Below, piece by piece: positions 35,929-44,693 of a stretch of DNA of 64,000 nucleotides; the first letter of the stretch is position 1, and each line of letters opens with the position of its first letter. The stretch spans positions 47,717 to 111,716 of the forward strand of contig CAIQHG010000012.1 of NCBI GenBank assembly GCA_903871545.1. Reading direction: 5' to 3'. The translations under genes and the position numbers were made by a program. The notes beneath the pieces were generated by a model. The model worked only from the letters and a program-made list of their open reading frames with translations. It was not told the origin of the DNA and did not search any database. This stretch comes from an uncultured Burkholderiales bacterium. Its GTDB lineage: Bacteria; Pseudomonadota; Gammaproteobacteria; Burkholderiales; Burkholderiaceae_C.

Positions 35929-37134
35929 TTAAGTTTTCATAACAGAAGCTTTGGCAAAATCTTTAGGATAAATGCTTGCCAGATCACCGTTTTGCCACTG
36001 AACACCCACGGGACGCCCATAGATATTTTTACCGTCTGGACCAAATTTAACCCGTCCTCCTGGTGCCATGGCTGCGTAACCTGAGGACACGTCAAGCGTT
36101 GAAAGCGCTTCGCGAACTTTTTGGGGATCTCTGGACGCACATCGCTCAAGCGCATCAGCCAGCATATAAGTCTGTGCAATTAATCCGCCGCCGTATTCGA
36201 ATAAAAATTCACCCGTGATTTTCTTAAATTCTTCGTTGCATTTTTGTGACTCAGCGCTTATGTCGTGATTCCAGTGCGTAACCCCTTGCAAGCCTTCAGC
36301 CAATTTGCCAACGTTTTTGTAAAAATCAGGCATTACAAACCCACCAGAACCGGCGTTGACAGCGATATTAAGGCCCATCTGCCTAATTGATCGCACAATC
36401 AAGATCAAGTCATTTAGGTATGACAAGGAGAAAAGCGTATTAGCGCCAGATGCCTTAACCTTGTTTAGTAAAGGAGCAGCGTCAGTGAATCCAGCCGAGT
36501 AGGGCTCAAACATCACAATCTCCACACCTTCGCTTGCAGCCAATTCTTTCACGCCGTTGGAGGTTGCGGTTCCAAAAGCTGTGTTCTCAAAAATAACAGC
36601 AACTTTTGGTTTATCTGAGGCTAGCTTGGACATTTGCAGCTGAGTTTGAGCAAATTGTGAGGCCCTTGCAAAAGGGGTAAATGTATATGAGCGTCCACCC
36701 TTGTTAAGCATGTCTGAGCTTGAGCCAGTGATAAGCGGAACTTTTGCTCTCTCAGCGACCTCACAAGCAATCAAAGTCAGGGCAGATGCATAGCAGCCGT
36801 GTATGGCGGAGAGTTTGTTACTCGTAATCAAGCGATCAGTCTCTGTTCGCGTAACGGTTGTATCACTTTGAACGTCAGAGATGATGAGGTTTAGCTTAGC
36901 TCCTCCCAAAGACTTTATACCTCCAGCATCGTTGATCATACTAACAGCTAATTTAGCCGCCGCAACGCATCCCGTTCCAATCTGAGCCATGCTGCCCGTG
37001 ACCGGGTAAAGCGCACCAATATTCACCGGATCTGCTGCGTAGCCTCTCAAGGGTATAGCACTAAGTCCAGATGCAAAAAAAGCACTGCCCGTTGCTTTAA
37101 TAATTTTTCTTCTGTTTTGAGATAGTTCTGTCAT
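35929..37134 (-). CDS. Liv-type ABC receptor with twin-arginine signal
   Basis: 401 residues. The N-terminus has NRRKIIKATG followed by a hydrophobic stretch, a Tat-type signal rather than the plain Sec signal of the other receptors here. The mature part begins VNIGALYPVTGSMAQIG and has the Peripla_BP_6 segments. First gene of the liv-udh-like-hydrolase operon. Tat export suggests folding in the cytoplasm; ligand unknown. Confidence 0.9.
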   Translation of the reverse strand: MTELSQNRRKIIKATGSAFFASGLSAIPLRGYAADPVNIGALYPVTGSMAQIGTGCVAAAKLAVSMINDAGGIKSLGGAKLNLIISDVQSDTTVTRTETDRLITSNKLSAIHGCYASALTLIACEVAERAKVPLITGSSSDMLNKGGRSYTFTPFARASQFAQTQLQMSKLASDKPKVAVIFENTAFGTATSNGVKELAASEGVEIVMFEPYSAGFTDAAPLLNKVKASGANTLFSLSYLNDLILIVRSIRQMGLNIAVNAGSGGFVMPDFYKNVGKLAEGLQGVTHWNHDISAESQKCNEEFKKITGEFLFEYGGGLIAQTYMLADALERCASRDPQKVREALSTLDVSSGYAAMAPGGRVKFGPDGKNIYGRPVGVQWQNGDLASIYPKDFAKASVMKT

Positions 37135-37237
37135 AGCAAACCTTTAAGTAATGGATTTAAAAACGATCTTTAAAAATTCTTTCTTTTAATTTATTTGATC
37201 TCTGTCGCATTTGAAGTTAAATGCAATATAACACCTT

Positions 37238-37253
37238 GTTAAACATATTTAAC
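37238..37253. promoter_or_regulatory. 16-base dyad upstream of the Liv operon
   Basis: GTTAAA-N4-TTTAAC, a perfect inverted repeat 104 bases upstream of the receptor start, with another GTTAAA half-site at 37216-37221. Candidate operator. The rest of 37135-37404 shows nothing recognisable. Confidence 0.4.
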
Positions 37254-37404
37254 TAAGTAAATATCCCAGGGTTATTGAGTAATGGCACTAGATCTTTCCC
37301 CCTGAATCAACTTTAAATGGGCGGTATTTGAAAAATACTACTACGGCGGCATATAGAAAGCAAGCAGGAGTGGTACAGCGGGCCTCCAAAATTGATGCGT
37401 ACAA

Positions 37405-37984
37405 AGCTATGAGACGCCGCCAACAATCGTCCACACACCACTCGCTTTTGATCTCACTCAAACATCTAATTTAGCTATGCTTAAAGCATTCACTGAATAC
37501 GTTATTACCGATAAGTCTGTTGGAGTTTTGAATGTATTGCCGTCAAAAGCAACAGCAGCAGATTATTTACAAAATGATCAACATTTTAACTGTACAGATG
37601 AATCAATTGCTTTTGACTCATCATTAAACTCAGGAACCATAGGGAAAGTACTAGGAGCTGTTTTTGGCAAAACCGCAGTACATATAAAACATTTGTGAGC
37701 ATCGGCCTCACCTATGTTTACAAAGGCATTACCTACAATGATCTGGCCTTACCTGCCTTAAATGCGGCAGGCTCATTTACTCCTGATCAAATAGTCGCAA
37801 CTTTATGGAGAAATGTTGTCGACTCTGCTACAAGTGCTTTTGAAAAACACCATTTATTAAAATGCTTGCCTAAGATACTGAAGTTGGTGATTTAGCATTC
37901 TTTACCGCGGATATCTTTTTCAACACGAAAAACACTAATTTAATTGGATTGGCCCAAACTGATATTGAATATACGTCCGCTTAA
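37405..37984 (+). pseudogene. Frameshifted C-terminal remnant of a large surface/secreted protein (DUF4214-adhesin-like)
   Basis: Three plus-strand frames read consecutively as one protein. Frame 1 (about 37405-37697) has PLAFDLTQTSNLAMLKAF and SIAFDSSLNSGTIGKVL; frame 2 (about 37680-37860) has VSIGLTYVYKGITYNDLAL and NAAGSFTPDQIVATLW; frame 3 has an in-frame TAA at 37871-37873, then GDLAFFTADIFFNT and NLIGLAQTDIEYTSA ending in TAA. The last segment resembles the usual C-terminus of large repeat-rich surface proteins in Burkholderiales. Two frameshifts and one stop make it dead. Family assignment is from memory of the C-terminal pattern. Confidence 0.7.
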
Positions 37985-38018
37985 CCCTCCCAAAAAGCTT
38001 CCCGACGGTTTGTATGTA

Positions 38019-38495
38019 TTATATTTTTTGACATACACCCGCAAAAATTGGACCAGTTGAGGAACTAGGAGAACTTTGATAAACAGTTATTAAAAATGTA
38101 TTACCACTGTTAACGGGTAATATATTGAAGTGGGTTGTCACCGTGGTGTCTAAAGAAATTGTTCCTGTATATGTGTACACGCCGCTTTCTGGATCAAAAT
38201 TTAAAAATGTAATTTTCCCTGAAGCCGAATAATACTTCCCATCTACATGCGTTTTGTTCCCATATGGCGCAACGTCACTGAAGTTAAATTTCCAAGTGCT
38301 GGTATCGAAATTAATTGTTCCAATGGCGTTGTTAGGCATTTGTGCTTGAAAATTTGAACCAACACCTTCCCAACCACTATTGTTTGCAGTCATTATTGCG
38401 CCACATACTCCAGATAAAGTTACCTGACCAATAGCAAAAGAAAGTTGCGGAAGAATTACGCTAACTAGAAATAATAATTGGAGTATTTTTTTCAT
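38019..38495 (-). CDS. Small secreted protein, paralogue A
   Basis: 158 residues from the internal ATG at 38495, where MKKILQLLFLVSVILPQLSFA is a clear signal peptide (longer in-frame start at 38525 is less likely). The mature part starts VTLSGVCGAIMTANNSGWEG, is rich in Ser/Thr/Asn and ends FAGVCQKI. The two Cys near the ends could form a disulfide that ties the N- and C-terminal strands. I do not recognise the family. Sister of 38638-39105; the 44-base segment upstream is also shared. Confidence 0.75.
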   Translation of the reverse strand: MKKILQLLFLVSVILPQLSFAIGQVTLSGVCGAIMTANNSGWEGVGSNFQAQMPNNAIGTINFDTSTWKFNFSDVAPYGNKTHVDGKYYSASGKITFLNFDPESGVYTYTGTISLDTTVTTHFNILPVNSGNTFLITVYQSSPSSSTGPIFAGVCQKI

Positions 38496-38520
38496 ATTAA
38501 ATTTTTTAATGGGATTACAT

Positions 38521-38564
38521 TCCAACTGTTGTCAAAACGCTCGCGGCGGCTGATGAGTTATTTT
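38521..38564. repeat. Direct repeat copy 1 (second copy 39122-39166)
   Basis: TCCAACTGTTGTC...GCTGATGAGTTATTTT here matches CTCCAACTTTTGTC...GCTGATGAGTTATTTTTTT at 39122-39166, about 600 bases away, each just upstream of a paralogous gene. It marks the edge of a duplicated gene-plus-leader unit. Confidence 0.75.
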
Positions 38565-38637
38565 GAATGGTGTTAAAGAAGGCTCATGTTGTGACAACAA
38601 CTCCAACTAATTTTAATATGACTTTTGATAAGTTGGA

Positions 38638-39105
38638 TTAAATGGCTTGACAAACCATATTGTTGTTTCTATCAACTGTGGGAGCGTCAATACCTAGCAA
38701 TGTTTTACCAGCATTTACCAAAACAAAATAACTAGAAAAAGCAGGCGTTGAACTTGTATCCGTAAGCATATTAGCTACAGGCGTATTAGGTGTGTAGTAA
38801 AAATGTGTGGCATTAATTATAGATTGCGCTGTATTGGTAGCATTGATCTGTTCGAAATTATTTATATTGTTACTAACTCCTGACAAAGTCACATTTGGTG
38901 AACCAGAAGTAAATGTAATTAGTAGCAGTGTATTGGCTCCATTGGACGATCCAGACCCCTTGGATAATCTATTGACAAATCCTGAAAAATTTGGATTTGA
39001 TAAACAACCAAATGTACCGCTCAATGAATAAGCTGTTTGTGAAAAAGAAATATTGGATTGAATCAAAGAAATCAAGCTAGCAATAATCAATATAATTTTT
39101 TTCAT
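38638..39105 (-). CDS. Small secreted protein, paralogue B
   Basis: 155 residues, signal peptide MKKIILIIASLISLIQSN then SFSQ. The mature part begins YSLSGTFGCLSNPNFSGF and ends NNNMVCQAI, matching paralogue A at both ends (LSG-C near the start; VCQ-x-I at the end) but diverged in the middle. AAGGA lies 7 bases before the ATG. Function unknown; probably exported and disulfide-bonded. Confidence 0.78.
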   Translation of the reverse strand: MKKIILIIASLISLIQSNISFSQTAYSLSGTFGCLSNPNFSGFVNRLSKGSGSSNGANTLLLITFTSGSPNVTLSGVSNNINNFEQINATNTAQSIINATHFYYTPNTPVANMLTDTSSTPAFSSYFVLVNAGKTLLGIDAPTVDRNNNMVCQAI

Positions 39106-39222
39106 GTTTAAGTCCTTTTACTCCAACTTTTGTCACGGCGTTAGTGGATGCTGATGAGTTATTTTTTTAGTGATGTAGAAGACTTCTGTTGTATCAACTT
39201 TTCTAATTTTTATTGCAAAATT

Positions 39223-39339
39223 TTAACAAACTGTTGATCTAACTATGACTGATGGAATTATCAATTGACCATTGTTACAGGGGTCAATATCAAATGCTGA
39301 AAGTGATGTCAGACTGAGAGTGAGTAATATAATAAATTT
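39223..39339 (-). pseudogene. Decayed third copy of the small secreted protein family
   Basis: A start-less frame reads FIILLTLSLTSLSAFDID, a signal-peptide core, then PCNNGQLIIP and ends VRSTVC-stop. It has the hydrophobic leader and a final VC as in the paralogues, but the middle is missing and the start codon is lost (TAA just before). It follows the second direct-repeat copy. Supports a tandemly amplified and decaying family. Confidence 0.5.
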
Positions 39340-39399
39340 TTATTGTTGAAGATATTGATCTCATTTCTTGTCCTAATTTGAATTTTCAATTTAAATATT

Positions 39400-39441
39400 G
39401 TCCGGCATCTCAGCCGGTAAAACAGAGGATTGAAAATCCTT
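39400..39441 (+). pseudogene. tRNA-Phe(GAA) fragment: D-arm and anticodon arm only
   Basis: CTCAGCCGGTAAAACAGAGG followed by ATTGAAAATCCTT matches the D-arm and anticodon arm of bacterial tRNA-Phe: stem GAGGA/TCCTT (39425-39429, 39437-39441), loop TTGAAAA, anticodon GAA at 39432-39434. A TTCAAAA stands where the T-loop should be, but the T-stem and acceptor do not pair and that part overlaps the end of the D-aminoacylase gene. So it is a relic, not a working tRNA. Such fragments mark integration or recombination at tRNA genes. Confidence 0.7.
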
Positions 39442-39445
39442 AGCT

Positions 39446-41140
39446 CTATTGTTCAAAATTCGTTAGCAGTTCACCTGGAAGGGGAGCCCCTTTGAGCACA
39501 CCATTTTGATCTGCAACTCTTTGGCCGTTTACCCAAACGCCCCGAACACCCACGGCATCTGTATGAAGACGCGCCGCCCCGCCTGGCAGATCAAATACTC
39601 GCCGCTTTGGGCCACGGTTAACAGTCAAAGGATTAAAGAGTAACAGATCGCCAAAATAGCCTTTACTAATACGCCCCCTATTTTTTAAACCTAAAATCTG
39701 GGCTGGCTGTAAGGTTAGTCTTCGAACGGCTTCAGACAAAGTCATGACACCCATTTCACGTGCCCAATAACCCATCAGGTGTAAACCAAAGCCCGCATCA
39801 TTAAAGAAAGTTAGATGAGCGCCCGCGTCGCTCAAGGAAACCAAACTATGGGGATGATTGAGCATCATGGCGACCGCTGGGATATCGCTATTTAGTAACA
39901 GCGCAGTAAAAACGGTTTTTAGGTCCTCAGATAAAGCTAAATCTAAAATAAAGTCCAGAGGATCTTTACCGTGCTCAGTAGCGAGCTCAGAGACGGTTCG
40001 TTGCTCAAAATGTTGGTGTTCGTCAAGATAAGTTTCTATCACATGGACTTTGTCCCATTCGTTGTTGAACAACCTAAAGGAAGCTTTGGTTGCCAATTCG
40101 CTTCGAATTGCATTTCTAAAATTTGCGTCCTTAAGCTGCGTTACTAATAAATTGTGTTCCAGACCAAGCGCCGGTTGCCACGCTTTGAGTCCCTCAAGGG
40201 GATAGGGCGAGAGGAAGGTAAAGTCCATGGTGAGCGGGCAGCAGGAAACTTGACCCACAAGTTGTCGCCCCCGCGCGTTGGCTTGTGTGATTGCCTCCAA
40301 ATCTTTAAACACTGCGTCTGGATTTGTGCTGTTGTGGAGTAGGGCTGCAATCATAACGGGACGCCCCGATTGAGAAGACATTTCCTCTAAGAAACTCACA
40401 GGCATCTGCCCCCCCTTTGTCACCATGTAAACGCCCCTGCCCCCCTCACCCATTGCCTTAATTAAAGACATCATTTCATCGTCATTTGCCAGTCTAGAGG
40501 GCATGGGAAATCCACCTTCCCCGTTGTGAGCGGGGCTTGTGCTGCTAGCAAAACCAACGGCGCCGCTCTTCATCGCATCTCGAACTATATCTGCCATGAG
40601 TTCGATCTCAGCAGGGCTTGCTGCTCGCTTATTAGCGTCATTACCCATAACCCAAGTTCTAACGGAAGAGTGCCCTACATAAGCAGCGATATTAACGGCG
40701 CTGCCTTTTCGCCTAATGAGTTCTAAGTACTGCGGAAATGTCTCAAAACCCCAGTCCACACCTTGTCTCAAAACATCAAGTGACATGCCCTCAACTTGCG
40801 TCAAGTTGCGCATGGTAAGTTCACGGTCAGAGGATTTGCACGGAGCTATAGTGAAACCGCAATTTCCAATGATTGCTGTAGTAACGCCTAGGGCTGGGGA
40901 GGGATTAACGTAGGGATCCCAAGTGATTTGAGCGTCATAATGAGTATGACTATCAATGATGCCCGGCATTAATGCAAGCCCATGGGCGTCGATTGTTTCG
41001 TTTGCTTTTAGTTTTAAACTCTTAGCAACTTCATAAATACTACCTTGATGTACGGCCACATCCAAAATTTCAGGCTCGCCTCCACCGCCGTCAAAGACTA
41101 GTGCATTACGTATTATTAAGTCAATGTTTTCCATACTCAT
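39446..41140 (-). CDS. N-acyl-D-amino acid deacylase family amidohydrolase (second copy)
   Basis: 564 residues, same family as 26783-28483. DLIIRNALVFDGGGGEPE, metal site SHTHYDAQITWDP, GVTTAIIGNCGFTIAP and LSDAGAHLTFFND. Differences in the active-site region suggest another substrate. It is the last gene of the second Liv transporter operon (86 bases after livF), so the Liv system probably imports its substrate. Confidence 0.9.
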   Translation of the reverse strand: MSMENIDLIIRNALVFDGGGGEPEILDVAVHQGSIYEVAKSLKLKANETIDAHGLALMPGIIDSHTHYDAQITWDPYVNPSPALGVTTAIIGNCGFTIAPCKSSDRELTMRNLTQVEGMSLDVLRQGVDWGFETFPQYLELIRRKGSAVNIAAYVGHSSVRTWVMGNDANKRAASPAEIELMADIVRDAMKSGAVGFASSTSPAHNGEGGFPMPSRLANDDEMMSLIKAMGEGGRGVYMVTKGGQMPVSFLEEMSSQSGRPVMIAALLHNSTNPDAVFKDLEAITQANARGRQLVGQVSCCPLTMDFTFLSPYPLEGLKAWQPALGLEHNLLVTQLKDANFRNAIRSELATKASFRLFNNEWDKVHVIETYLDEHQHFEQRTVSELATEHGKDPLDFILDLALSEDLKTVFTALLLNSDIPAVAMMLNHPHSLVSLSDAGAHLTFFNDAGFGLHLMGYWAREMGVMTLSEAVRRLTLQPAQILGLKNRGRISKGYFGDLLLFNPLTVNRGPKRRVFDLPGGAARLHTDAVGVRGVWVNGQRVADQNGVLKGAPLPGELLTNFEQ

Positions 41141-41225
41141 TAAACCTCTAAAGCTTTTAAAAAAGAAGCACCGGCACCGACCTTGTTTTGCGCAAAAGTC
41201 GGGATGAACATGTTAAAGCATTCCT

Positions 41226-41948
41226 CTAATGAGTACCCCCAAGGTATGCCATTCTCACTTGCTCATTACCGAGTAGCTCTTTCGTCGTTCCGTAAACCTT
41301 AACAACCCCAGTCTCCAAGACGTATCCCCTGGATGCTACTGATAAAGCCATATTTGCATTTTGTTCGACTAATAAAATGGTGGTCCCTAAAGAATGGATA
41401 TTTTTAATGGCTTTGAATAAATTTTGAACAATCACAGGTGCAAGACCAAGGGAGGGCTCATCCAAAAGTAGTAACTTCGGTTTTGCCATCAATCCCCTTG
41501 CAACTGCAAGCATTTGTTGCTGCCCCCCAGACAGTGTCCATCCGTACGAGTTGTGAAAGGGCTGAATTTCTGGAAAGATCTCAAACATCTGATCAACCTC
41601 TAGCTCCATTTGGGCACGTTTAAGGCCCTTGCGGTTGGAGGCGCCTAGCAAAATATTTTCTCTCACTGTAAGTCCAGGGAAAATTCTTCGTCCTTCAGGC
41701 ACATGAGCCAAACCGAGTCGCACAATCTCCTCGGGAGCCAATGAGTGGATGGGCAGCCCGTCAAACCAAATCTCACCTCTTGTTGGAGTCTTAAGGCCAG
41801 ATATCGTATGCAGCGTAGTCGTCTTGCCCGCACCATTGGCCCCTAAAAGGGTAACGACCTCACCCTCCTCAATTGTGATTGAAACCGAGTGCAAGACCTC
41901 AACTTTGCCGTAGGCACTACTTACACCCTTTAATTCAAGAAGTGGCAT
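41226..41948 (-). CDS. livF: Liv-type ABC ATPase LivF (second system)
   Basis: 240 residues. Walker A GANGAGKTT, signature LSGGQQQMLAVARGL, Walker B LLLLDEPSLGLAP, tail KELLGNEQVRMAYLGG. Overlaps the fused permease-ATPase gene by 14 bases. Confidence 0.95.
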   Translation of the reverse strand: MPLLELKGVSSAYGKVEVLHSVSITIEEGEVVTLLGANGAGKTTTLHTISGLKTPTRGEIWFDGLPIHSLAPEEIVRLGLAHVPEGRRIFPGLTVRENILLGASNRKGLKRAQMELEVDQMFEIFPEIQPFHNSYGWTLSGGQQQMLAVARGLMAKPKLLLLDEPSLGLAPVIVQNLFKAIKNIHSLGTTILLVEQNANMALSVASRGYVLETGVVKVYGTTKELLGNEQVRMAYLGGTH

Positions 41949-43755
41949 CGGGCGCTCCTAAATAAGCTGCAATGACTTGTGGATGATTTAACACATAGTC
42001 AGGCGTACCCTCTGCTATCTTGCGACCAAAGTTAAGAACCGTTATTACGTCTGAGACGCCGCCAACCAACTTCATGTCGTGATCAATTAAAAAGATTGTC
42101 AATCCGTGGCCCTGTCTTAGCTTTTTAAGGAGTTGAACCAGTTCGCCCTTTTCTGTCTGATTAAGGCCCGCAGCAGGCTCATCAAGTAACAGTAACACGG
42201 GGTGCCCGGCTAAGGCTCGAGCTATTTCGACTAGCCTTTGGTGGCCGTATGGAAGGTTTAAAACCAACTCGTTTTGTTTGGACTCCAAGCCCACAAAAGA
42301 GATAGCCTCTAAGGCGCAATCGCGGACTGTTTTGGTAGAGCCTTTGAAAAGGGCTGGGTTATTCTCCCTTTGAGCTCCAATCATGACGTTCTCCAACACA
42401 CTCATATTGGAGAAGAGACGAATATTTTGAAAAGTTCGCCCGACTCCAGCCCATGCGCGCAAATGAGGTTTGTCGTTGGTGATATCCAATCCCTCAACAA
42501 ATATTTGTCCAGAACTGGGTGTGTAAATACCACTGACTAAATTAAGCGTCGTTGTTTTACCAGACCCATTAGGGCCAATTAATGCATGAACTGTTCCCTT
42601 ATTAACCTGGATGCTTAAGTCGTCTACCGCCCTTAAACCCCCAAAGTTTTTTTGAAGATTTTTGATCTCCAGTGTTATGGCTCTACTAGCACTTTCGTTG
42701 ATTAACTTAAATTGTGCTTTAGATAAACTTTTCTCTAAAACTGTGTAACCAACAGGGGGCCACAATTTTTTCACTAGCCCCCAAATCCCCTCAGGCATAA
42801 AGACCATAATCAAAATAACTGCAAGCCCGTAAAAGGCCAGGTATACGTCTTTTATAAATTGGAGTTCGGGGGGCATTTGCTTTAACCACTCGGGCAAGAG
42901 TATCAACAAAGTCGTACCTATTACACCGCCAAAAGGAGACTGCACACCGCCGAGTAACGCCATAGACAAAAATTCGATGGCTCTTGCAAAATTAAAGTTA
43001 TCTGGGCTCACGTACGCAAAGCCGCCTGCAAATAAACCGCCACCCAATCCCCCTAGTGCGGCGCAAAGGGTAAACGCAGTCACTTTAATTCTCAAGGTGT
43101 TGACTCCGCCCACCTCTGCGGCCAATTCATTTTCACGAACGCTGCGCATCGACAAACCCCACCTGGTGCCAGGCAAATACCAAACAAGCGCAATTAATAG
43201 ATAAAGCACTAACGCACAAAGAGCTAAATAAGCCCTATCATCCGTAAAGGCAAAAGTGCCAACTAAGGGTCTCTCAATCCCGGAAATACCGTCTGGACCG
43301 TGTGTGAAATCAATCCAGTTGACAGCGATTAGATCAAATATTTGTTGAAAACTAATCGTTATCATGGCCAAGTAGTGTCCGCCCAACCTCAGCGTCGTCA
43401 ACCCCAGTATGGCTCCTGCACATCCAGCACTGAGCACGCCCACAACCAAAGCACTCCAAAAACCAAAGCCGTAGACTGTTGTGCCAAGAGCAACGCCGTA
43501 AGCACCGAATCCAAAAAAAGCGGCTTGCGCTAAATTGATTTGCCCGGTATATCCCAAAACAATGACCATACCCAAAATAGCAATTGAATACGTACTTGAT
43601 TGAATAAGCATCGTAATCACAAAAGTGCTTGTTTTAAATAGCCAAGGTGCAAGGGGTAGCATGACGGCTAGAACAATCAAAGTTGCCACTATAAAAGCAT
43701 TGGTTACAAACCCCAGTTTAGGGGACTTTGGTAACGGGTGGTTTAGGTTGGACAT
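41935..43755 (-). CDS. Fused LivM permease - LivG ATPase
   Basis: 606 residues: permease with about eight hydrophobic segments (1-340; GYTGQINLAQAAFFGFGAYG, coupling loop RSVRENELAAEVGGV) followed without break by an ATPase (from about 355: GPNGSGKTT, LPYGHQRLVEIARAL, LLLLDEPAAGLNQTE, KIAEGTPDYVL). In most bacteria these are separate proteins. A linker of about 30 residues joins them. Works with LivH (43788) and LivF (41226). Confidence 0.95.
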   Translation of the reverse strand: MSNLNHPLPKSPKLGFVTNAFIVATLIVLAVMLPLAPWLFKTSTFVITMLIQSSTYSIAILGMVIVLGYTGQINLAQAAFFGFGAYGVALGTTVYGFGFWSALVVGVLSAGCAGAILGLTTLRLGGHYLAMITISFQQIFDLIAVNWIDFTHGPDGISGIERPLVGTFAFTDDRAYLALCALVLYLLIALVWYLPGTRWGLSMRSVRENELAAEVGGVNTLRIKVTAFTLCAALGGLGGGLFAGGFAYVSPDNFNFARAIEFLSMALLGGVQSPFGGVIGTTLLILLPEWLKQMPPELQFIKDVYLAFYGLAVILIMVFMPEGIWGLVKKLWPPVGYTVLEKSLSKAQFKLINESASRAITLEIKNLQKNFGGLRAVDDLSIQVNKGTVHALIGPNGSGKTTTLNLVSGIYTPSSGQIFVEGLDITNDKPHLRAWAGVGRTFQNIRLFSNMSVLENVMIGAQRENNPALFKGSTKTVRDCALEAISFVGLESKQNELVLNLPYGHQRLVEIARALAGHPVLLLLDEPAAGLNQTEKGELVQLLKKLRQGHGLTIFLIDHDMKLVGGVSDVITVLNFGRKIAEGTPDYVLNHPQVIAAYLGAPDATS

Positions 43756-43787
43756 CGATACAGAGCTAGATTTATAACTTTGGAGTT

Positions 43788-44669
43788 TTAAGCTTTTTGA
43801 GATATTTTTTCACCAAAAAAACCTTGTGGCAAAAATATCAACACAACAAAAAGTATGGCGAAGGCATAAGCGTCTTTATAGGGTACTGAGACGTAATAAG
43901 CCGCAAAACTCTCAACAACCCCAATAAAAAGACCTCCAACAATAGCCCCTTTGACGTCCCCAAAACCTCCGATGATTGTTGCTGCAAAAGCCTTTAAAGC
44001 AATGATGGAGCCCATGCCGATGGAGACAAATAGTATGGGCCCAACCAATATTCCAGCGAGCCCGCCTAGCGCTGCGCTATATATAAATGTGATTGCAATC
44101 ATTAAAGCCACCGGAATCCCCAACAACCTTGCCATGTCTTTGTCTTGAGAGGTAGCTTGAATTTTTTTGCCCAACAACGTATGCTCAAAAAAGAAGTATT
44201 GGAATACAACACAAACCATCGTTACTACAAGGATAACCAAATACTGACTATCAAGAAACACACCCGCAACTTGAAAACCATCAAAATTTAGCACCTTTGG
44301 AATTAATTTGGGTTGTGGACCAAAAATTGCAAGCGCACTGTTTTGTAAAAAAATGGACGCCCCGAGCGTTGAAATAAGGACAGGCAGATAAGGCCTATTG
44401 CGAAGTGGAAAGTAAACCCCGTAATTAAAGACCAAACCAAAAGCGACCATACTGAGCAGACTCAGTAAAAAAGCCCATCCGTAAGGGACTTTAAGGTAGT
44501 TAAGAAAAATTACCAGCGTGTAGGCCCCAACCATCGCAAAGTCACCTTGGGCGAAATTCACCACGTTGGTAGCTCTGATGATCAGCACGAAACCCAGGGC
44601 AACTAGTGCATAAATACTACCTAGCGCTAAGCCTTGAAAAAGAACCTGGAAATTATTAGCTAAATCCAC
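43788..44669 (-). CDS. livH: Liv-type ABC permease LivH (second system)
   Basis: 293 residues. QGLALGSIYALVALGFVLI, ATNVVNFAQGDFAMVGAY and coupling loop QATSQDKDMARLLGIPV. 32 bases before the fusion gene, 24 after the receptor. Confidence 0.95.
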   Translation of the reverse strand: MDLANNFQVLFQGLALGSIYALVALGFVLIIRATNVVNFAQGDFAMVGAYTLVIFLNYLKVPYGWAFLLSLLSMVAFGLVFNYGVYFPLRNRPYLPVLISTLGASIFLQNSALAIFGPQPKLIPKVLNFDGFQVAGVFLDSQYLVILVVTMVCVVFQYFFFEHTLLGKKIQATSQDKDMARLLGIPVALMIAITFIYSAALGGLAGILVGPILFVSIGMGSIIALKAFAATIIGGFGDVKGAIVGGLFIGVVESFAAYYVSVPYKDAYAFAILFVVLIFLPQGFFGEKISQKA

Positions 44670-44693
44670 AATACTAGGTGCGTTTACGTAAAG

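Noticed and set aside
37477..37895. Two plus-strand ORFs of 73 and 66 residues as small genes
   Set aside because: They are adjacent frames of one frameshifted remnant; neither has a ribosome site.
39400..39475. Working tRNA-Phe gene
   Set aside because: T-stem and acceptor arm do not pair, no CCA or discriminator, and the 3' half lies within a coding sequence.
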